Shown in pieces: positions 23,482 to 31,346 of a stretch of DNA of 40,583 nt. The position numbers and the translations under genes are program-made. The notes beneath the pieces were generated by a model. It was given only the letters and a program-made list of their open reading frames with translations, was not told where the DNA came from and made no database searches. The DNA comes from Acidimicrobiaceae bacterium. Lineage in GTDB: Bacteria > Actinomycetota > Acidimicrobiia > Acidimicrobiales > RAAP-2. Location of the stretch: contig CANGPX010000005.1 in the NCBI GenBank assembly GCA_947456095.1, positions 1 to 40,583 on the forward strand, written 5' to 3'. Position 1 is the first letter of the stretch. The number at the start of each line of letters is the position of its first letter.

Positions 23482-23841
23482 ATGTCAATGTCAAGCACCG
23501 TTTCAATTGGCAAGAAGCAAGACCCAGTCGTCTTGACCGAAAAAGCACAAGCCAAAGTCAAAGACCTCATTGCCCAAGAAGGCGAAGACATGGCGCTACG
23601 CGTCGCCGTCAAGCCCGGCGGGTGCTCGGGTTTCAGCTACGAGATGTTCTTTGACACCGAGGTTGCAAGCGACGACATCGTCCGCACCTTTGGTGAAGTT
23701 CGTGTCATTGTTGACCCACAAAGTGCAGAGATGCTGACCGGATCAAGCCTCGACTACAGCGATGGCCTGAACGACGCTGGCTTCCACATCTCGAACCCCA
23801 ACGCAGGCAAGACCTGTGGTTGCGGCTCTTCCTTCAGCTGA
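23482..23841 (+). CDS. erpA: A-type iron-sulfur carrier (ErpA/IscA family)
   Basis: The 119-residue protein has the three cluster cysteines of A-type carriers: one in KPGGCSGFSYEM (about 48) and two in KTCGCGSSFS (about 113 and 115). VVLTEKAQAKVKDLI starts the HesB domain, and GLNDAGFHISNPNA precedes the C-terminal motif. It accepts and delivers 4Fe-4S or 2Fe-2S clusters in the cytoplasm. The start follows a good RBS (TTGGAGG, five bases). It is divergent from mrp. It ends 13 bases before the RidA start, so the two are co-transcribed. The symbol follows the single-copy actinobacterial naming and IscA is an equally fair name. Confidence 0.92.
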   Translation: MSMSSTVSIGKKQDPVVLTEKAQAKVKDLIAQEGEDMALRVAVKPGGCSGFSYEMFFDTEVASDDIVRTFGEVRVIVDPQSAEMLTGSSLDYSDGLNDAGFHISNPNAGKTCGCGSSFS

Positions 23842-23854
23842 TCTGGACCTCAAG

Positions 23855-24226
23855 ATGAGCACACCAGTTGGTCCTTACGTTCCTGCCATTCGCTTCGGCG
23901 ACATGGTCGTCATCTCTGGCCAACTTGGCCTCGTCGCCAACAGCGACGGCACCTCGACCATGGTCGAAGGTGGAACAGCCGCCGAACTTGATCAAGTCCT
24001 CACCAATGTTGCCAGCGTGCTTGCGACCAAGGGTGCTCGTATTGATCAGGTCGTCAAGGCCACGATGTTCTTGGCCGACATGGCTGACTTCCCGCTGGTG
24101 AACGAGGTCTGGGTCCGCCATTTTGGTGATCACCGTCCGACTCGGTCCACCATTGGTGTTGCCGCCTTGCCACTTGGTGGCCGCGTTGAAGTCGAAGTTT
24201 GGGCTCACGCTCCACTCGAGGGGTGA
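23855..24226 (+). CDS. ridA: RidA-family enamine/imine deaminase
   Basis: The 123-residue protein starts MSTPVGPYVPAIRFGDMVVISGQ, continues with LDQVLTNVASVLATKGA, and has RPTRSTIGVAALPLGGRVEVEVWAHAP, where Arg and the E-V-E strand line the active site. RidA proteins hydrolyse reactive 2-aminoacrylate-type enamines released by PLP enzymes. Length is standard (about 125). The ATG at 23855 is preferred over an in-frame ATG at 23816, which would overlap the upstream gene's Cys motif. The RBS is weak. It overlaps the next gene as GTGA. Confidence 0.9.
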   Translation: MSTPVGPYVPAIRFGDMVVISGQLGLVANSDGTSTMVEGGTAAELDQVLTNVASVLATKGARIDQVVKATMFLADMADFPLVNEVWVRHFGDHRPTRSTIGVAALPLGGRVEVEVWAHAPLEG

Positions 24227-24750
24227 ACAAGAAGGACCAAAGAGCACCTGGGCGGCTTCTTGCGTTCTGCCTGAAGGTTCTCACGGTCGAAGGCGACCCT
24301 GGGGCTGCCATCTACGGCACCTTGACCGTTGGTGCGGTTTTGGCCGCGGAATCGACTCGAGATATCCATCTCGTGTCCGCACTGTTTGGAACAGTCGTCG
24401 CGGTCGCGCTGTACTGGCTGGCACACGGATATTCAGCCGGCATGTCTCGTCGGCTTTCCAACAAGACGCCGCTCACCTGGTCAGGGTTTCGGTCTGATCT
24501 CCGCAGAGAGTGGGGCATTGTTGAAGGGGCGATGGTTCCGCTTGTCCCAGCATTCATTGCTGCAGGTCTTGGCGCGCGTCCTGCAACCGTCTATGCACTT
24601 GGTCTGTGGATTGTTGCCGTCTCACTCATTGCCTATGAACTCCTTGCCGGGCTCGCCATTGGGCTGAGGCGCCTGGCACTTCTTGGTCAAACCGCCATTG
24701 GTGCGCTCTTGGCCATTGGTATCATGGCGCTCAAAGTCCTCCTTGGCTAG
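24223..24750 (+). CDS. Small integral membrane protein, unknown family
   Basis: The 175-residue protein has a basic N-terminus and four hydrophobic segments: about 30-47 (AIYGTLTVGAVLA), 55-75 (LVSALFGTVVAVALYWLAH), 105-135 (MVPLVPAFIAAGLG and onward), and 135-175. Between the second and third segments is a polar loop, SRRLSNKTPLTWSGFRSDLRREWG. No known transporter or enzyme motif is seen. The GTG at 24223 overlaps the ridA stop, suggesting co-translation in an erpA-ridA operon, though no functional link is clear. It is convergent with the GlnR-like gene, six bases apart. Confidence 0.65.
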   Translation: MNKKDQRAPGRLLAFCLKVLTVEGDPGAAIYGTLTVGAVLAAESTRDIHLVSALFGTVVAVALYWLAHGYSAGMSRRLSNKTPLTWSGFRSDLRREWGIVEGAMVPLVPAFIAAGLGARPATVYALGLWIVAVSLIAYELLAGLAIGLRRLALLGQTAIGALLAIGIMALKVLLG

Positions 24751-24756
24751 GAGCCG

Positions 24757-25440
24757 CTAGCTGAGCGTGGTGTTGGCCCAACTCGGCTGGCCAAGTCGAT
24801 AGCCAACTGAGCGGATGGTTTCAATCAGCGATGCGTGTTCTTCGCCGAGCTTTGCTCGAAGGCGACGGATGTGCACGTCAACAGTGCGGGCACCGCCGTA
24901 GTACTCATACCCCCACACTCTCGACAACAGTGCTTCTCGGGTGAAGACCTTGGTGGAATTGGTGGCCAAGAAGGTGAGGAGTTCATATTCCATGTAGGTG
25001 AGGTCAAGCACGCGTCCATCAATGAGTGCTTGATAGGTCTCGGTATTGATCTTGAGTGGGCCAAAGGCGACAACCGTGTCGCTGTCAGAACCAGTGCGAC
25101 CAGCAGTGAGTCGAGCAAAACGAACCAGGAGCTCTGCAGCCGAACTTGGCAAAATGGCGAAATCATCAAAAAGTCCCGAGTTGTGATCAAGCGAAGAGAC
25201 GTCGCTTTGACTAACGAGCAAGAGCACGGGGATCTGGTCTTCGCTCGAATTCCTCACCGCCGCACAAAGGGCCTTGGCGGTATCGAGACCCCCTCTGGCA
25301 CTGACGAGAGCGGCGAGCACCGGCTCTTCACTTGGCGTCACGTCATCTGTCACGGCAAGGCGGTATCCAGCCTGGGACAGTCCGAGCAACAAGCTCGGGT
25401 CAATGGATGCAGGCAAGCAGAGGATCGGGTCGGTCGCCAT
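24757..25440 (-). CDS. glnR: GlnR-like OmpR-family orphan response regulator
   Basis: The 227-residue protein has a degenerate receiver domain (1 to about 120) and an OmpR-type winged helix, GRVLDLTYMEYELLTFLA, then FTREALLSRVWGYEYYGGARTVDVHIRRLRAKLG (key residues WGY, RTVDVHxRRLRAKLG). The DNA-binding part closely resembles Streptomyces GlnR. Where ordinary receivers have the phosphoacceptor Asp, this protein reads LVSARGG, so phosphorylation is unlikely, as argued for GlnR. GlnR controls nitrogen assimilation, including glutamine synthetases. The gene starts two bases after the glutamine synthetase I stop, and glnII lies upstream of that, so regulator and targets share a locus. The name is a proposed one from similarity and context. 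Confidence 0.82.
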   Translation of the reverse strand: MATDPILCLPASIDPSLLLGLSQAGYRLAVTDDVTPSEEPVLAALVSARGGLDTAKALCAAVRNSSEDQIPVLLLVSQSDVSSLDHNSGLFDDFAILPSSAAELLVRFARLTAGRTGSDSDTVVAFGPLKINTETYQALIDGRVLDLTYMEYELLTFLATNSTKVFTREALLSRVWGYEYYGGARTVDVHIRRLRAKLGEEHASLIETIRSVGYRLGQPSWANTTLS

Positions 25441-25442
25441 CA

Positions 25443-26744
25443 CTACAGGGTCGGCAAATACCGATCGAGTTCGAACTGGGTGATTTCTGACTTGTAGGCC
25501 GCCCACTCGGCTCGCTTGTTGCGCACAAACCACTCAACCACGTGGTCGCCAAGCGTTTCACGAGCAAGCGCTGAGTTCTCAAGCAGGTCAACTGCATCAT
25601 TTAAGTTGCTTGGGAGCGGTCGAGCCCCTCCAAGTGAACCAGTCAACTCAGGCTCGAGCTCATAGGCGCCTTCAATCCCTTTGAGGCCAGCTGCGAGCAT
25701 CATGGCAAAAGAGAGATACGGGTTGCATGCGCTGTCGGGTGCTCGATACTCAAGGCGCGTTGACTCGCGACGGCCATGTTTTGCCACGGGAACACGAACC
25801 AGCGATGAACGATTCGACCGGGCCCAACCAATCGACACTGGTGCTTCGTGGCCGGCAACGAGTCGTTTGTAGGAGTTGACCCACTGGTTGGTAATCGCAG
25901 TGATTTCTGGGGCGTGGACAAGCAGACCTGCCATGAATTGTCGAGCGGTCGTCGAAAGGCCCGCTTCATCATCTCCATCAGCAAAGGCATTTTCGTCATT
26001 GCTCCACAGTGAGCAGTGCGTGTGCATCCCCGAACCTTGAACCAAGGCCAAGGGCTTTGGCATGAAACTCGCCACGAGTCCTTCGGCTGAAGCCAACGCT
26101 TTCAACACAAGTCGCGTGGTCATGACGGTGTCTGCCATGGTCAACACGTCGGTGTAGCGAAGGTCGACTTCGTGCTGCGAGGGAGCATCTTCGTGTTGTG
26201 CGTGCTCGACTGGGATTCCCATTTCCTCGAGCATCTTGACCGACCGGCGGCGAAGGTTTGACGCCACGTCACCAACGGAGAGATCAAAGTAGCCACCGCG
26301 ATCAAGAGGGATCGGACCGGTTGCGGGATTGGCTGAAGAAAAGTAGAAGTACTCAATTTCAGGGGCGACGTAGAAGGTATAGCCCCCACTTCGAGCTCGT
26401 TCGGCCACGCGGCGAAGCGTGTGGCGAGGGCATCCTTCAAACGGGGAGCCATCAAGATTCGAGATATCACAGACCACTCGGGCAATTTCGCTGCCCGTTC
26501 CCTCATAGGGAAGGACTTGGAAGGTCGACGGATCAGGCCTTGCCAACACATCGGCTTCTTGCATACGCGAGAACCCGTCAATGGCAGAGCCGTCAAAGGT
26601 CATGCCTTCTTCTAAGGCATTTTGCAATTCTTGCGGGGTGATGTGGAAGGCCTTCGGCGTGCCGAGCACATCGGTGAACCACAACTGGATAAAGCCAATG
26701 CCCCGTTCTTCAACGGTGCGCAACACATAGTCGTTCTGAGTCAT
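25443..26744 (-). CDS. glnA: Glutamine synthetase, type I
   Basis: The 433-residue enzyme joins ammonia to glutamate using ATP. Landmarks in order: WFTDVLGTPKAF (about 20), GMTFDGSAIDGFSR (about 50), APEIEYFYF (catalytic Glu), QHEVDLRYTD, GSGMHTHCSLW (ammonia and glutamate site), NRSSLVRVP and STRLEYRAPDSACNPYL. It is the alpha-type form: the adenylylation loop (NLYDLP-type) of GSI-beta is not seen. The ATG at 26744 follows AAGAAGAG. A strong hairpin lies between glnII and this gene, so regulation may differ between the two synthetases. The GlnR-like regulator follows after 2 bases. Confidence 0.95.
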   Translation of the reverse strand: MTQNDYVLRTVEERGIGFIQLWFTDVLGTPKAFHITPQELQNALEEGMTFDGSAIDGFSRMQEADVLARPDPSTFQVLPYEGTGSEIARVVCDISNLDGSPFEGCPRHTLRRVAERARSGGYTFYVAPEIEYFYFSSANPATGPIPLDRGGYFDLSVGDVASNLRRRSVKMLEEMGIPVEHAQHEDAPSQHEVDLRYTDVLTMADTVMTTRLVLKALASAEGLVASFMPKPLALVQGSGMHTHCSLWSNDENAFADGDDEAGLSTTARQFMAGLLVHAPEITAITNQWVNSYKRLVAGHEAPVSIGWARSNRSSLVRVPVAKHGRRESTRLEYRAPDSACNPYLSFAMMLAAGLKGIEGAYELEPELTGSLGGARPLPSNLNDAVDLLENSALARETLGDHVVEWFVRNKRAEWAAYKSEITQFELDRYLPTL

Positions 26745-26765
26745 CGCTCTTCTTTCAAGATGACA

Positions 26766-26793
26766 ATCGGGCCACCTCGAAAGGCGGCCCGAT
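26766..26793 (-). terminator. Hairpin between glnII and glnA
   Basis: ATCGGGCC, one mismatch, CCT, loop CGAA, AGG, mismatch, GGCCCGAT: an 11-bp stem 47 bases after the glnII stop and 22 bases before the glnA start. It has no T run and could be a partial terminator or a stabilising element of a shared transcript. Confidence 0.65.
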
Positions 26794-26839
26794 CGCACAA
26801 GTGTTGACGCGCGGTCGTACAACCCACGCTAGTTCGTTC

Positions 26840-27844
26840 CTACTTTGCTGCCCCGCAGACCGTCTCAACGAGGAGGCGGGTGACGGTGTAGGGGTCCATG
26901 TTGGCGTTCGGACGACGGTCTTCCAACCAGCCCTTCTTGTCAACGGCGACCTTCCATGGAATACGGATCGATGCGCCACGGTCAGAGGTGCCATAGGAGA
27001 AGTTGTCGTAGCGAGCAGTCTCGTGGGCACCAGTCAAGCGCTCCTCAATGCCAACGCCGTAGTTCGAGATGTGCTCTTCAACGCGGGTTCCAATAGCCTC
27101 GCAGCCAGCAATGATGGCGTCCCAGCCACCGTCTTCACGCATCTGCTTGGTCGAGAAGTTGGTGTGAGCGCCAGCGCCGTTCCAGTCGCCCTTCATTGGC
27201 TTCGAGTCAAAACTGGCCTCGACGCCGAAGTCTTCTGCAATGCGGTTGAGCAACCAACGCGCCACCCAGATCTGGTCGCTGATTTCGACCGGAGCAAGCA
27301 CGCCAATTTGGAATTCCCACTGCGCCATCATCACTTCGGCGTTCGTGCCTTCAATGCCGAGACCGGCTTCGAGGCAGGCAACCGTGTGGGCTTCAACAAT
27401 GTCGCGGCCAGGCATCTTCGAGCCGCCGACGCCACAGTAGTAAGGACCCTGTGGAGCTGGGTAGCCAACTTCTGGCCAGCCGTAGGGGCGGCCATCAGCC
27501 ATGAAGGTGTACTCCTGCTCGATACCAAACATTGGCTCGAACGAGGCGAATTCAGCCTCAACAGCAACACAAGCTGCGCGGGTGTTGGTGGGGTGAGGCG
27601 TCATGTCAATCAACAAGACCTCGCACATGACCAAAATGTCATTTGGTCCACGAAGTGGGTCTTTGCAGGTGAACACGGGGTTCAGCACGCAGTCAGAGTT
27701 GTCTCCAGTTGCCTGGTTGGTCGATGAGCCATCAAAGCCCCAGATTTCTGGCTTCTTGCCATCGGCAATGATGCGGGTCTTGCTCCGAAGGAGCGGCGAT
27801 GGCTTCGTGCCATCAATCCAGATGTATTCAGCCTGGTAAGCCAC
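26840..27844 (-). CDS. glnII: Glutamine synthetase, type II (eukaryote-like)
   Basis: The 334-residue protein starts with a GTG reading (M)AYQAEYIWIDGTKPSP, matching the family start MxYxAEYIWIDG. GFDGSSTNQATGDNSDC follows, with IEQEYTFM, GTNAEVMMAQWEFQIG, KGDWNGAGAHTNFST and YGTSDRGASIRIPW, all ATP, glutamate and ammonia-site blocks of GSII. GSII is typical of Streptomyces, Frankia and rhizobia and acts in cytoplasmic ammonia assimilation, usually as an inducible second enzyme. The GTG at 27844 has GGAGA five bases upstream; an upstream in-frame ATG gives a non-family leader and was rejected. The tandem repeat at 27972 lies upstream and may be the regulatory site. Length is standard (about 340). 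Confidence 0.95.
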   Translation of the reverse strand: MAYQAEYIWIDGTKPSPLLRSKTRIIADGKKPEIWGFDGSSTNQATGDNSDCVLNPVFTCKDPLRGPNDILVMCEVLLIDMTPHPTNTRAACVAVEAEFASFEPMFGIEQEYTFMADGRPYGWPEVGYPAPQGPYYCGVGGSKMPGRDIVEAHTVACLEAGLGIEGTNAEVMMAQWEFQIGVLAPVEISDQIWVARWLLNRIAEDFGVEASFDSKPMKGDWNGAGAHTNFSTKQMREDGGWDAIIAGCEAIGTRVEEHISNYGVGIEERLTGAHETARYDNFSYGTSDRGASIRIPWKVAVDKKGWLEDRRPNANMDPYTVTRLLVETVCGAAK

Positions 27845-27971
27845 GGGTTCTCCTGGTGTTCTGAAGTACAGCAGCTGCAGCGAAATCGCCGTTGACCCAC
27901 TTGGCTTGCTGAGGGTGACCTCCACCCATGGCCTCTATTGTGGCAGAGCCGCCGCCCCTTGACGTCGTCAA

Positions 27972-27990
27972 ATGTGAACGGCATGTGAAC
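27972..27990. promoter_or_regulatory. Tandem ATGTGAAC repeat, candidate GlnR-like binding site
   Basis: ATGTGAAC occurs at 27972-27979 and 27983-27990, exactly 11 bases apart, one helical turn. TGAAC-N6-TGAAC resembles the spacing of the GlnR consensus (GTNAC-N6-GAAAC). It lies between divergent glnII (start 27844) and nadE (start 28044), so it could control either. Confidence 0.55.
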
Positions 27991-28030
27991 ACGTGGCGCG
28001 GCGCTCATGAGCCCAGTTCTTCCCTCCGCC

Positions 28031-28036
28031 TAGGCT
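28031..28036 (+). promoter_or_regulatory. -10 box of nadE
   Basis: TAGGCT, seven bases, then the GTG start at 28044; no RBS is seen. Confidence 0.6.
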
Positions 28037-28043
28037 GACAACC

Positions 28044-29789
28044 GTGGTCACCGTGAAGCTCGCCCTTGCCCAGATGAATGCGGTTGTTGGTGATCTGTCT
28101 GGCAACGCGGACAAAGCGATTGCCCTCATTGAAGCCGCTGAGGCTGCGCAGTGTGACGTGATGGTGTTTCCCGAACTTGCCCTCACTGGCTACCCGCCTG
28201 AAGATTTGCTCCACAAACGGGCATTTTTGCAAGCGTGCCGTGAAGCAGAGCGCCGAGTCGTGGCTGCGTCGAAGCGTTGCTTGATTGTCCTTGGAACGGT
28301 AGAAGAAATCGACGACGCGAGCCTCGTTGGTTCAACGAGAGACAGTCGGTCAAGTGCAGCTGGGACCATGCCACTGCTTGCCAATGCTGCCTTGGTGGCA
28401 AGCCAAGGCGAGCTCCGCGGAATCGTGCGCAAACAACTCCTTCCGACCTATGGCGTCTTTGATGAACAGCGCTGGTTTCAGCCCGGCCATAAAGACCCTG
28501 TGCTGTTTAACGTTGCCGGAACTGCGGTGGGCGTTGTCATCTGCGAGGACCTGTGGGCCGACGATGGACCCGGACTTTCGTTAAGCCAACAAGAGGCCAA
28601 GGTCATCTTGTCGCTCAACGCCTCACCTTTTGCCAGAGGTCGTCTCGCCGACCGGATGGCCATGGTCGAGCGTCGACAAGCAGAAACCGGTTGCACCATT
28701 GCTTACGTGAATTTGATTGGTGGCCAAGACGAACTCGTCTTTGACGGGGGGTCATTTGTCATGGGTGCGAACGGCGTCATGGCAAGTGCTGTGCAGTTCC
28801 AAGAAACGCTGCTGATCGTCGACGCCGACGTTCCGCCAAGTCCACTCGGCACCATGGTGGTCAAACGCGAAGAACACAGCGCAACTCCAACAGTTTCTTC
28901 GATTGCCGCCGTTGACAGCGACGAAGCCCAGGTGTGGAACGCGCTCGTCCTGGGATTGCGCGATTACTTCGAGAAAAATAATTTCAGCGATGCGGTCATT
29001 GCCTTGTCTGGTGGGGTCGACTCCTCCATCGTCGCCGCTCTTGCCGTCGATGCGCTTGGCCCAGCCAAGGTCCACGGCGTCACTCTTCCTTCTCGCTACT
29101 CAAGCGAAGGTGCCACCTCCGATGCGGTTGATCTCGCCACACGGCTTGGCATTGACTGCCACGAAATCGCCATTGAGCCAGCACACCTTGCCTTCAGTGC
29201 CATGCTTCGACCTCGCCTTGGAGGGGACCCGCAAGGGTTGACCGATGAGAACCTGCAGTCTCGAATTCGTGGGCTCACCATGATGGCGTGGTCCAATGCC
29301 CTTGGTGATCTCGTGCTCACGACCGGCAACAAGTCAGAAACAGCTGTTGGATATTCCACGCTGTATGGCGATACTGCTGGTGCGTTTGCCGTCATTAAAG
29401 ATGTGGTCAAGACCCTGGTGTATTCGCTGTGTCGCTACCGAAATGCCTTGGCGCAAGAGCGTGGCGAGACTCCACCCATCCCTGAGGCGGTACTCGTGAA
29501 ACCACCTTCAGCTGAACTGCGTCCCGACCAGCGAGATGATCAGTCGCTTCCGCCGTATGAGATCTTGGACCGGGTCATTGAGGCCTATGTCGAGAACGAT
29601 CTCACTGCCCCAGAGATTGTGGACCTTGGCTTTGATCCTGAGATGGTGAACCGAGTGGTCTCTCTCATTGATGGAGCCGAATACAAGCGCCGCCAGAGCC
29701 CTCTTGGGCCCCGCATCACCGAAAAAGCCTTCGGCCGAGACCGACGCGTGCCCATCACCAACCGATTTCGCCCGAGAGCGGCAACATGA
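28044..29789 (+). CDS. nadE: Glutamine-dependent NAD+ synthetase
   Basis: The 581-residue enzyme makes NAD+ from nicotinate adenine dinucleotide, with glutamine as ammonia donor. The N-terminal nitrilase-type glutaminase holds FPELALTGYPPEDL (Glu), RKQLLPTYGVFDE (Lys) and GVVICEDLW (Cys), the complete E-K-C triad. The C-terminal synthetase has the PP-loop ALSGGVDSSIVAALAVDALG (about 326-345) and TTGNKSETAVGYSTLYGD. Length is that of the shorter glutaminase-fused bacterial form. A TAGGCT box seven bases before the first GTG suggests a leaderless messenger; a second GTG two codons on is possible. It is divergent from glnII, linking glutamine production and use. It overlaps the next gene as ATGA. 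Confidence 0.95.
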   Translation: MVTVKLALAQMNAVVGDLSGNADKAIALIEAAEAAQCDVMVFPELALTGYPPEDLLHKRAFLQACREAERRVVAASKRCLIVLGTVEEIDDASLVGSTRDSRSSAAGTMPLLANAALVASQGELRGIVRKQLLPTYGVFDEQRWFQPGHKDPVLFNVAGTAVGVVICEDLWADDGPGLSLSQQEAKVILSLNASPFARGRLADRMAMVERRQAETGCTIAYVNLIGGQDELVFDGGSFVMGANGVMASAVQFQETLLIVDADVPPSPLGTMVVKREEHSATPTVSSIAAVDSDEAQVWNALVLGLRDYFEKNNFSDAVIALSGGVDSSIVAALAVDALGPAKVHGVTLPSRYSSEGATSDAVDLATRLGIDCHEIAIEPAHLAFSAMLRPRLGGDPQGLTDENLQSRIRGLTMMAWSNALGDLVLTTGNKSETAVGYSTLYGDTAGAFAVIKDVVKTLVYSLCRYRNALAQERGETPPIPEAVLVKPPSAELRPDQRDDQSLPPYEILDRVIEAYVENDLTAPEIVDLGFDPEMVNRVVSLIDGAEYKRRQSPLGPRITEKAFGRDRRVPITNRFRPRAAT

Positions 29790-30265
29790 CCGAACCTTTC
29801 TTTGATCTCTTCCAAGCAGCGAGCCGCATTGGAGAAGCAGTTGCCATAGAAGATGCGCTGTTTCGCTTGTTTGGCAGCGCACCGAGGAGAGAACTCGGCG
29901 CTCGCGAAGCGGTGTATTTCCATGTGGCGTCTCGCGCTCACGGAGAACTCAGCGAAGTATTCGCGGCAAGACTTCCCGTTTCAGCTTCTCTTCCCGTTGA
30001 ACAGTTCTCCGGGGTTGCAAGCCCCTTGGGGGCTGCAGCAATGGCCGCCATTTCGGCCGCTGAAGGAGAGGCGAATACTGCGGAATCCTTCTTGGCTTTC
30101 ATCGTCGCCGAGGTGATCCCGGCAGTCCAGCGAAGCTATGCGGACACCTTTTCTTTAACGACACCTCATAGCGATGGCCCTTTTCGCGTAGTGCTTGACC
30201 GCGCCCTTGGCCTGCTCGAAGGTGACCAAGATCTCTTTACCGAGGCCTTGACCTCGCTCAGGTAA
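29786..30265 (+). CDS. Hypothetical protein downstream of nadE
   Basis: The 159-residue soluble protein begins MTEPFFDLFQAASRIGEAVAIEDALF and is alpha-helical by appearance, with an alanine-rich centre (LGAAAMAAISAAEGEAN). No membrane segment, Cys cluster or known motif is seen. The ATG overlaps the nadE stop by four bases (ATGA), so it is co-translated and is likely to be real. It is not recognised. It could be a small helper of NAD metabolism, but only its position argues for that. Confidence 0.65.
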   Translation: MTEPFFDLFQAASRIGEAVAIEDALFRLFGSAPRRELGAREAVYFHVASRAHGELSEVFAARLPVSASLPVEQFSGVASPLGAAAMAAISAAEGEANTAESFLAFIVAEVIPAVQRSYADTFSLTTPHSDGPFRVVLDRALGLLEGDQDLFTEALTSLR

Positions 30266-30407
30266 TCCGCAATATTGCTTGCAGCGGAAAGGTGCGAATG
30301 AAAGATCACACCCTCCCGGTACACTTGATGCCTACCAACTCGGGGGGGGCTTCGAGAAGGTAGACCAAGACGCGTCGAACCTGCGACGCGCGAATTGGAG
30401 GCACACC

Positions 30408-31343
30408 GTGGCGAAAGAACGCATTGAGCGCGACGACGAGGACCTCGTTCGGCTCTATCTCACCGACATTGGTCAATATCCCCTGCTTACCAAAGACGAC
30501 GAAGTTCGCTTGGCCCAGACCATTGAGGCTGGCCGAGAAGCTGCCACCAACTTGGAAGCCGCCAAGGGACTGACCGTCGCTCAAAAACGGGAAATTAAAA
30601 AGACAGCACTTCGCGGCGAAGACGCCCAGCAGACGTTCGTGCAGTCAAACCTTCGTCTCGTCGTATCAATTGCCAAGAAGTACCAGGCCTCTGGTCTTCC
30701 TCTGCTTGACCTCATCCAAGAGGGCAACTTGGGCCTGATGCACGCTGTTGAGAAGTTCGACTGGCGAAAAGGTTTCAAATTTTCGACCTATGCCACCTGG
30801 TGGATCCGCCAAGCAATCACCCGAGGCATTGCCAACACCGGTCGCACCATTCGCCTCCCCGTGCATGCGGGTGACACCTTGGCTCGCGTCCAAAAAGCCC
30901 AGGCTCGCTTGGAACTGAAATACGGCCGTCCAGCAACGTTGGCTGAACTCGGTGCCGAAGTTGAAATGCCAGAAGACAAGCTCATTGAGGCTTTGCGCTT
31001 TCGTGCAGAACCCTTGTCGCTGTCAGAGCCCCTTCGTGAAGACGGAGACGCTGAACTCGGCGATGTCGTCGAAGACCGCTCGGCTGAATCGCCTTTTGAA
31101 GTAGCCGCAGTGTCGTTGTTGCCAGAAGAGATCGACAAGTTGCTCGGACCACTCGAGATGCGCGAACGCGAGATCTTGAAGCTTCGCTTTGGTCTCGACC
31201 GTGGCGAGCCGCGCACCTTGGAAGAAGTTGGCGACCTGTTCAACTTGACCCGAGAGCGCATTCGCCAAATAGAGGCTCGGGCCATGAGCAAGTTGCGTCA
31301 CCCGTCGTCAGACACTGGTGCTCGCGACCTGTTGACGGTCTAA
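30408..31343 (+). CDS. Sigma-70 family RNA polymerase sigma factor, group 1/2 (SigB-like)
   Basis: The 311-residue protein contains sigma region 1.2 (EDLVRLYLTDIGQYPLLT, about 10-27), region 2 (QSNLRLVVSIAKKYQ, then DLIQEGNLGLMHAVEKFDW and FSTYATWWIRQAITRGI), region 3 (TIRLPVH onward) and region 4 (REREILKLRFGL, then TLEEVGDLFNLTRERIRQIE). It lacks the long acidic or basic N-terminal extension of a principal SigA, so a SigB-like group 2 factor is the better guess, although a short principal sigma cannot be excluded. The GTG at 30408 follows TTGGAGG, an excellent RBS; an ATG at 30279 in frame would add a poorly conserved leader that includes a run of eight G. A TACACT at 30320-30325 may be its -10. 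Confidence 0.9.
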   Translation: MAKERIERDDEDLVRLYLTDIGQYPLLTKDDEVRLAQTIEAGREAATNLEAAKGLTVAQKREIKKTALRGEDAQQTFVQSNLRLVVSIAKKYQASGLPLLDLIQEGNLGLMHAVEKFDWRKGFKFSTYATWWIRQAITRGIANTGRTIRLPVHAGDTLARVQKAQARLELKYGRPATLAELGAEVEMPEDKLIEALRFRAEPLSLSEPLREDGDAELGDVVEDRSAESPFEVAAVSLLPEEIDKLLGPLEMREREILKLRFGLDRGEPRTLEEVGDLFNLTRERIRQIEARAMSKLRHPSSDTGARDLLTV

Positions 31344-31346
31344 GAC

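Noticed and set aside
26801-27727. Long open frame opposite glnII
   Set aside because: It is an antisense shadow of a well-conserved gene with no RBS and no recognisable protein features; other long antisense frames (for example opposite the Gfo/Idh and mrp genes) were rejected on the same grounds.
30342-30349. G8 tract as a phase-variation switch
   Set aside because: It lies outside the most likely coding region of the sigma gene, so slippage would not change the protein; an effect on leader or promoter spacing remains possible but unsupported.
30279-30407. Longer sigma factor with an N-terminal extension
   Set aside because: The extension includes a run of eight G and is not sigma-like; the GTG at 30408 has a much better RBS and begins at region 1.2.
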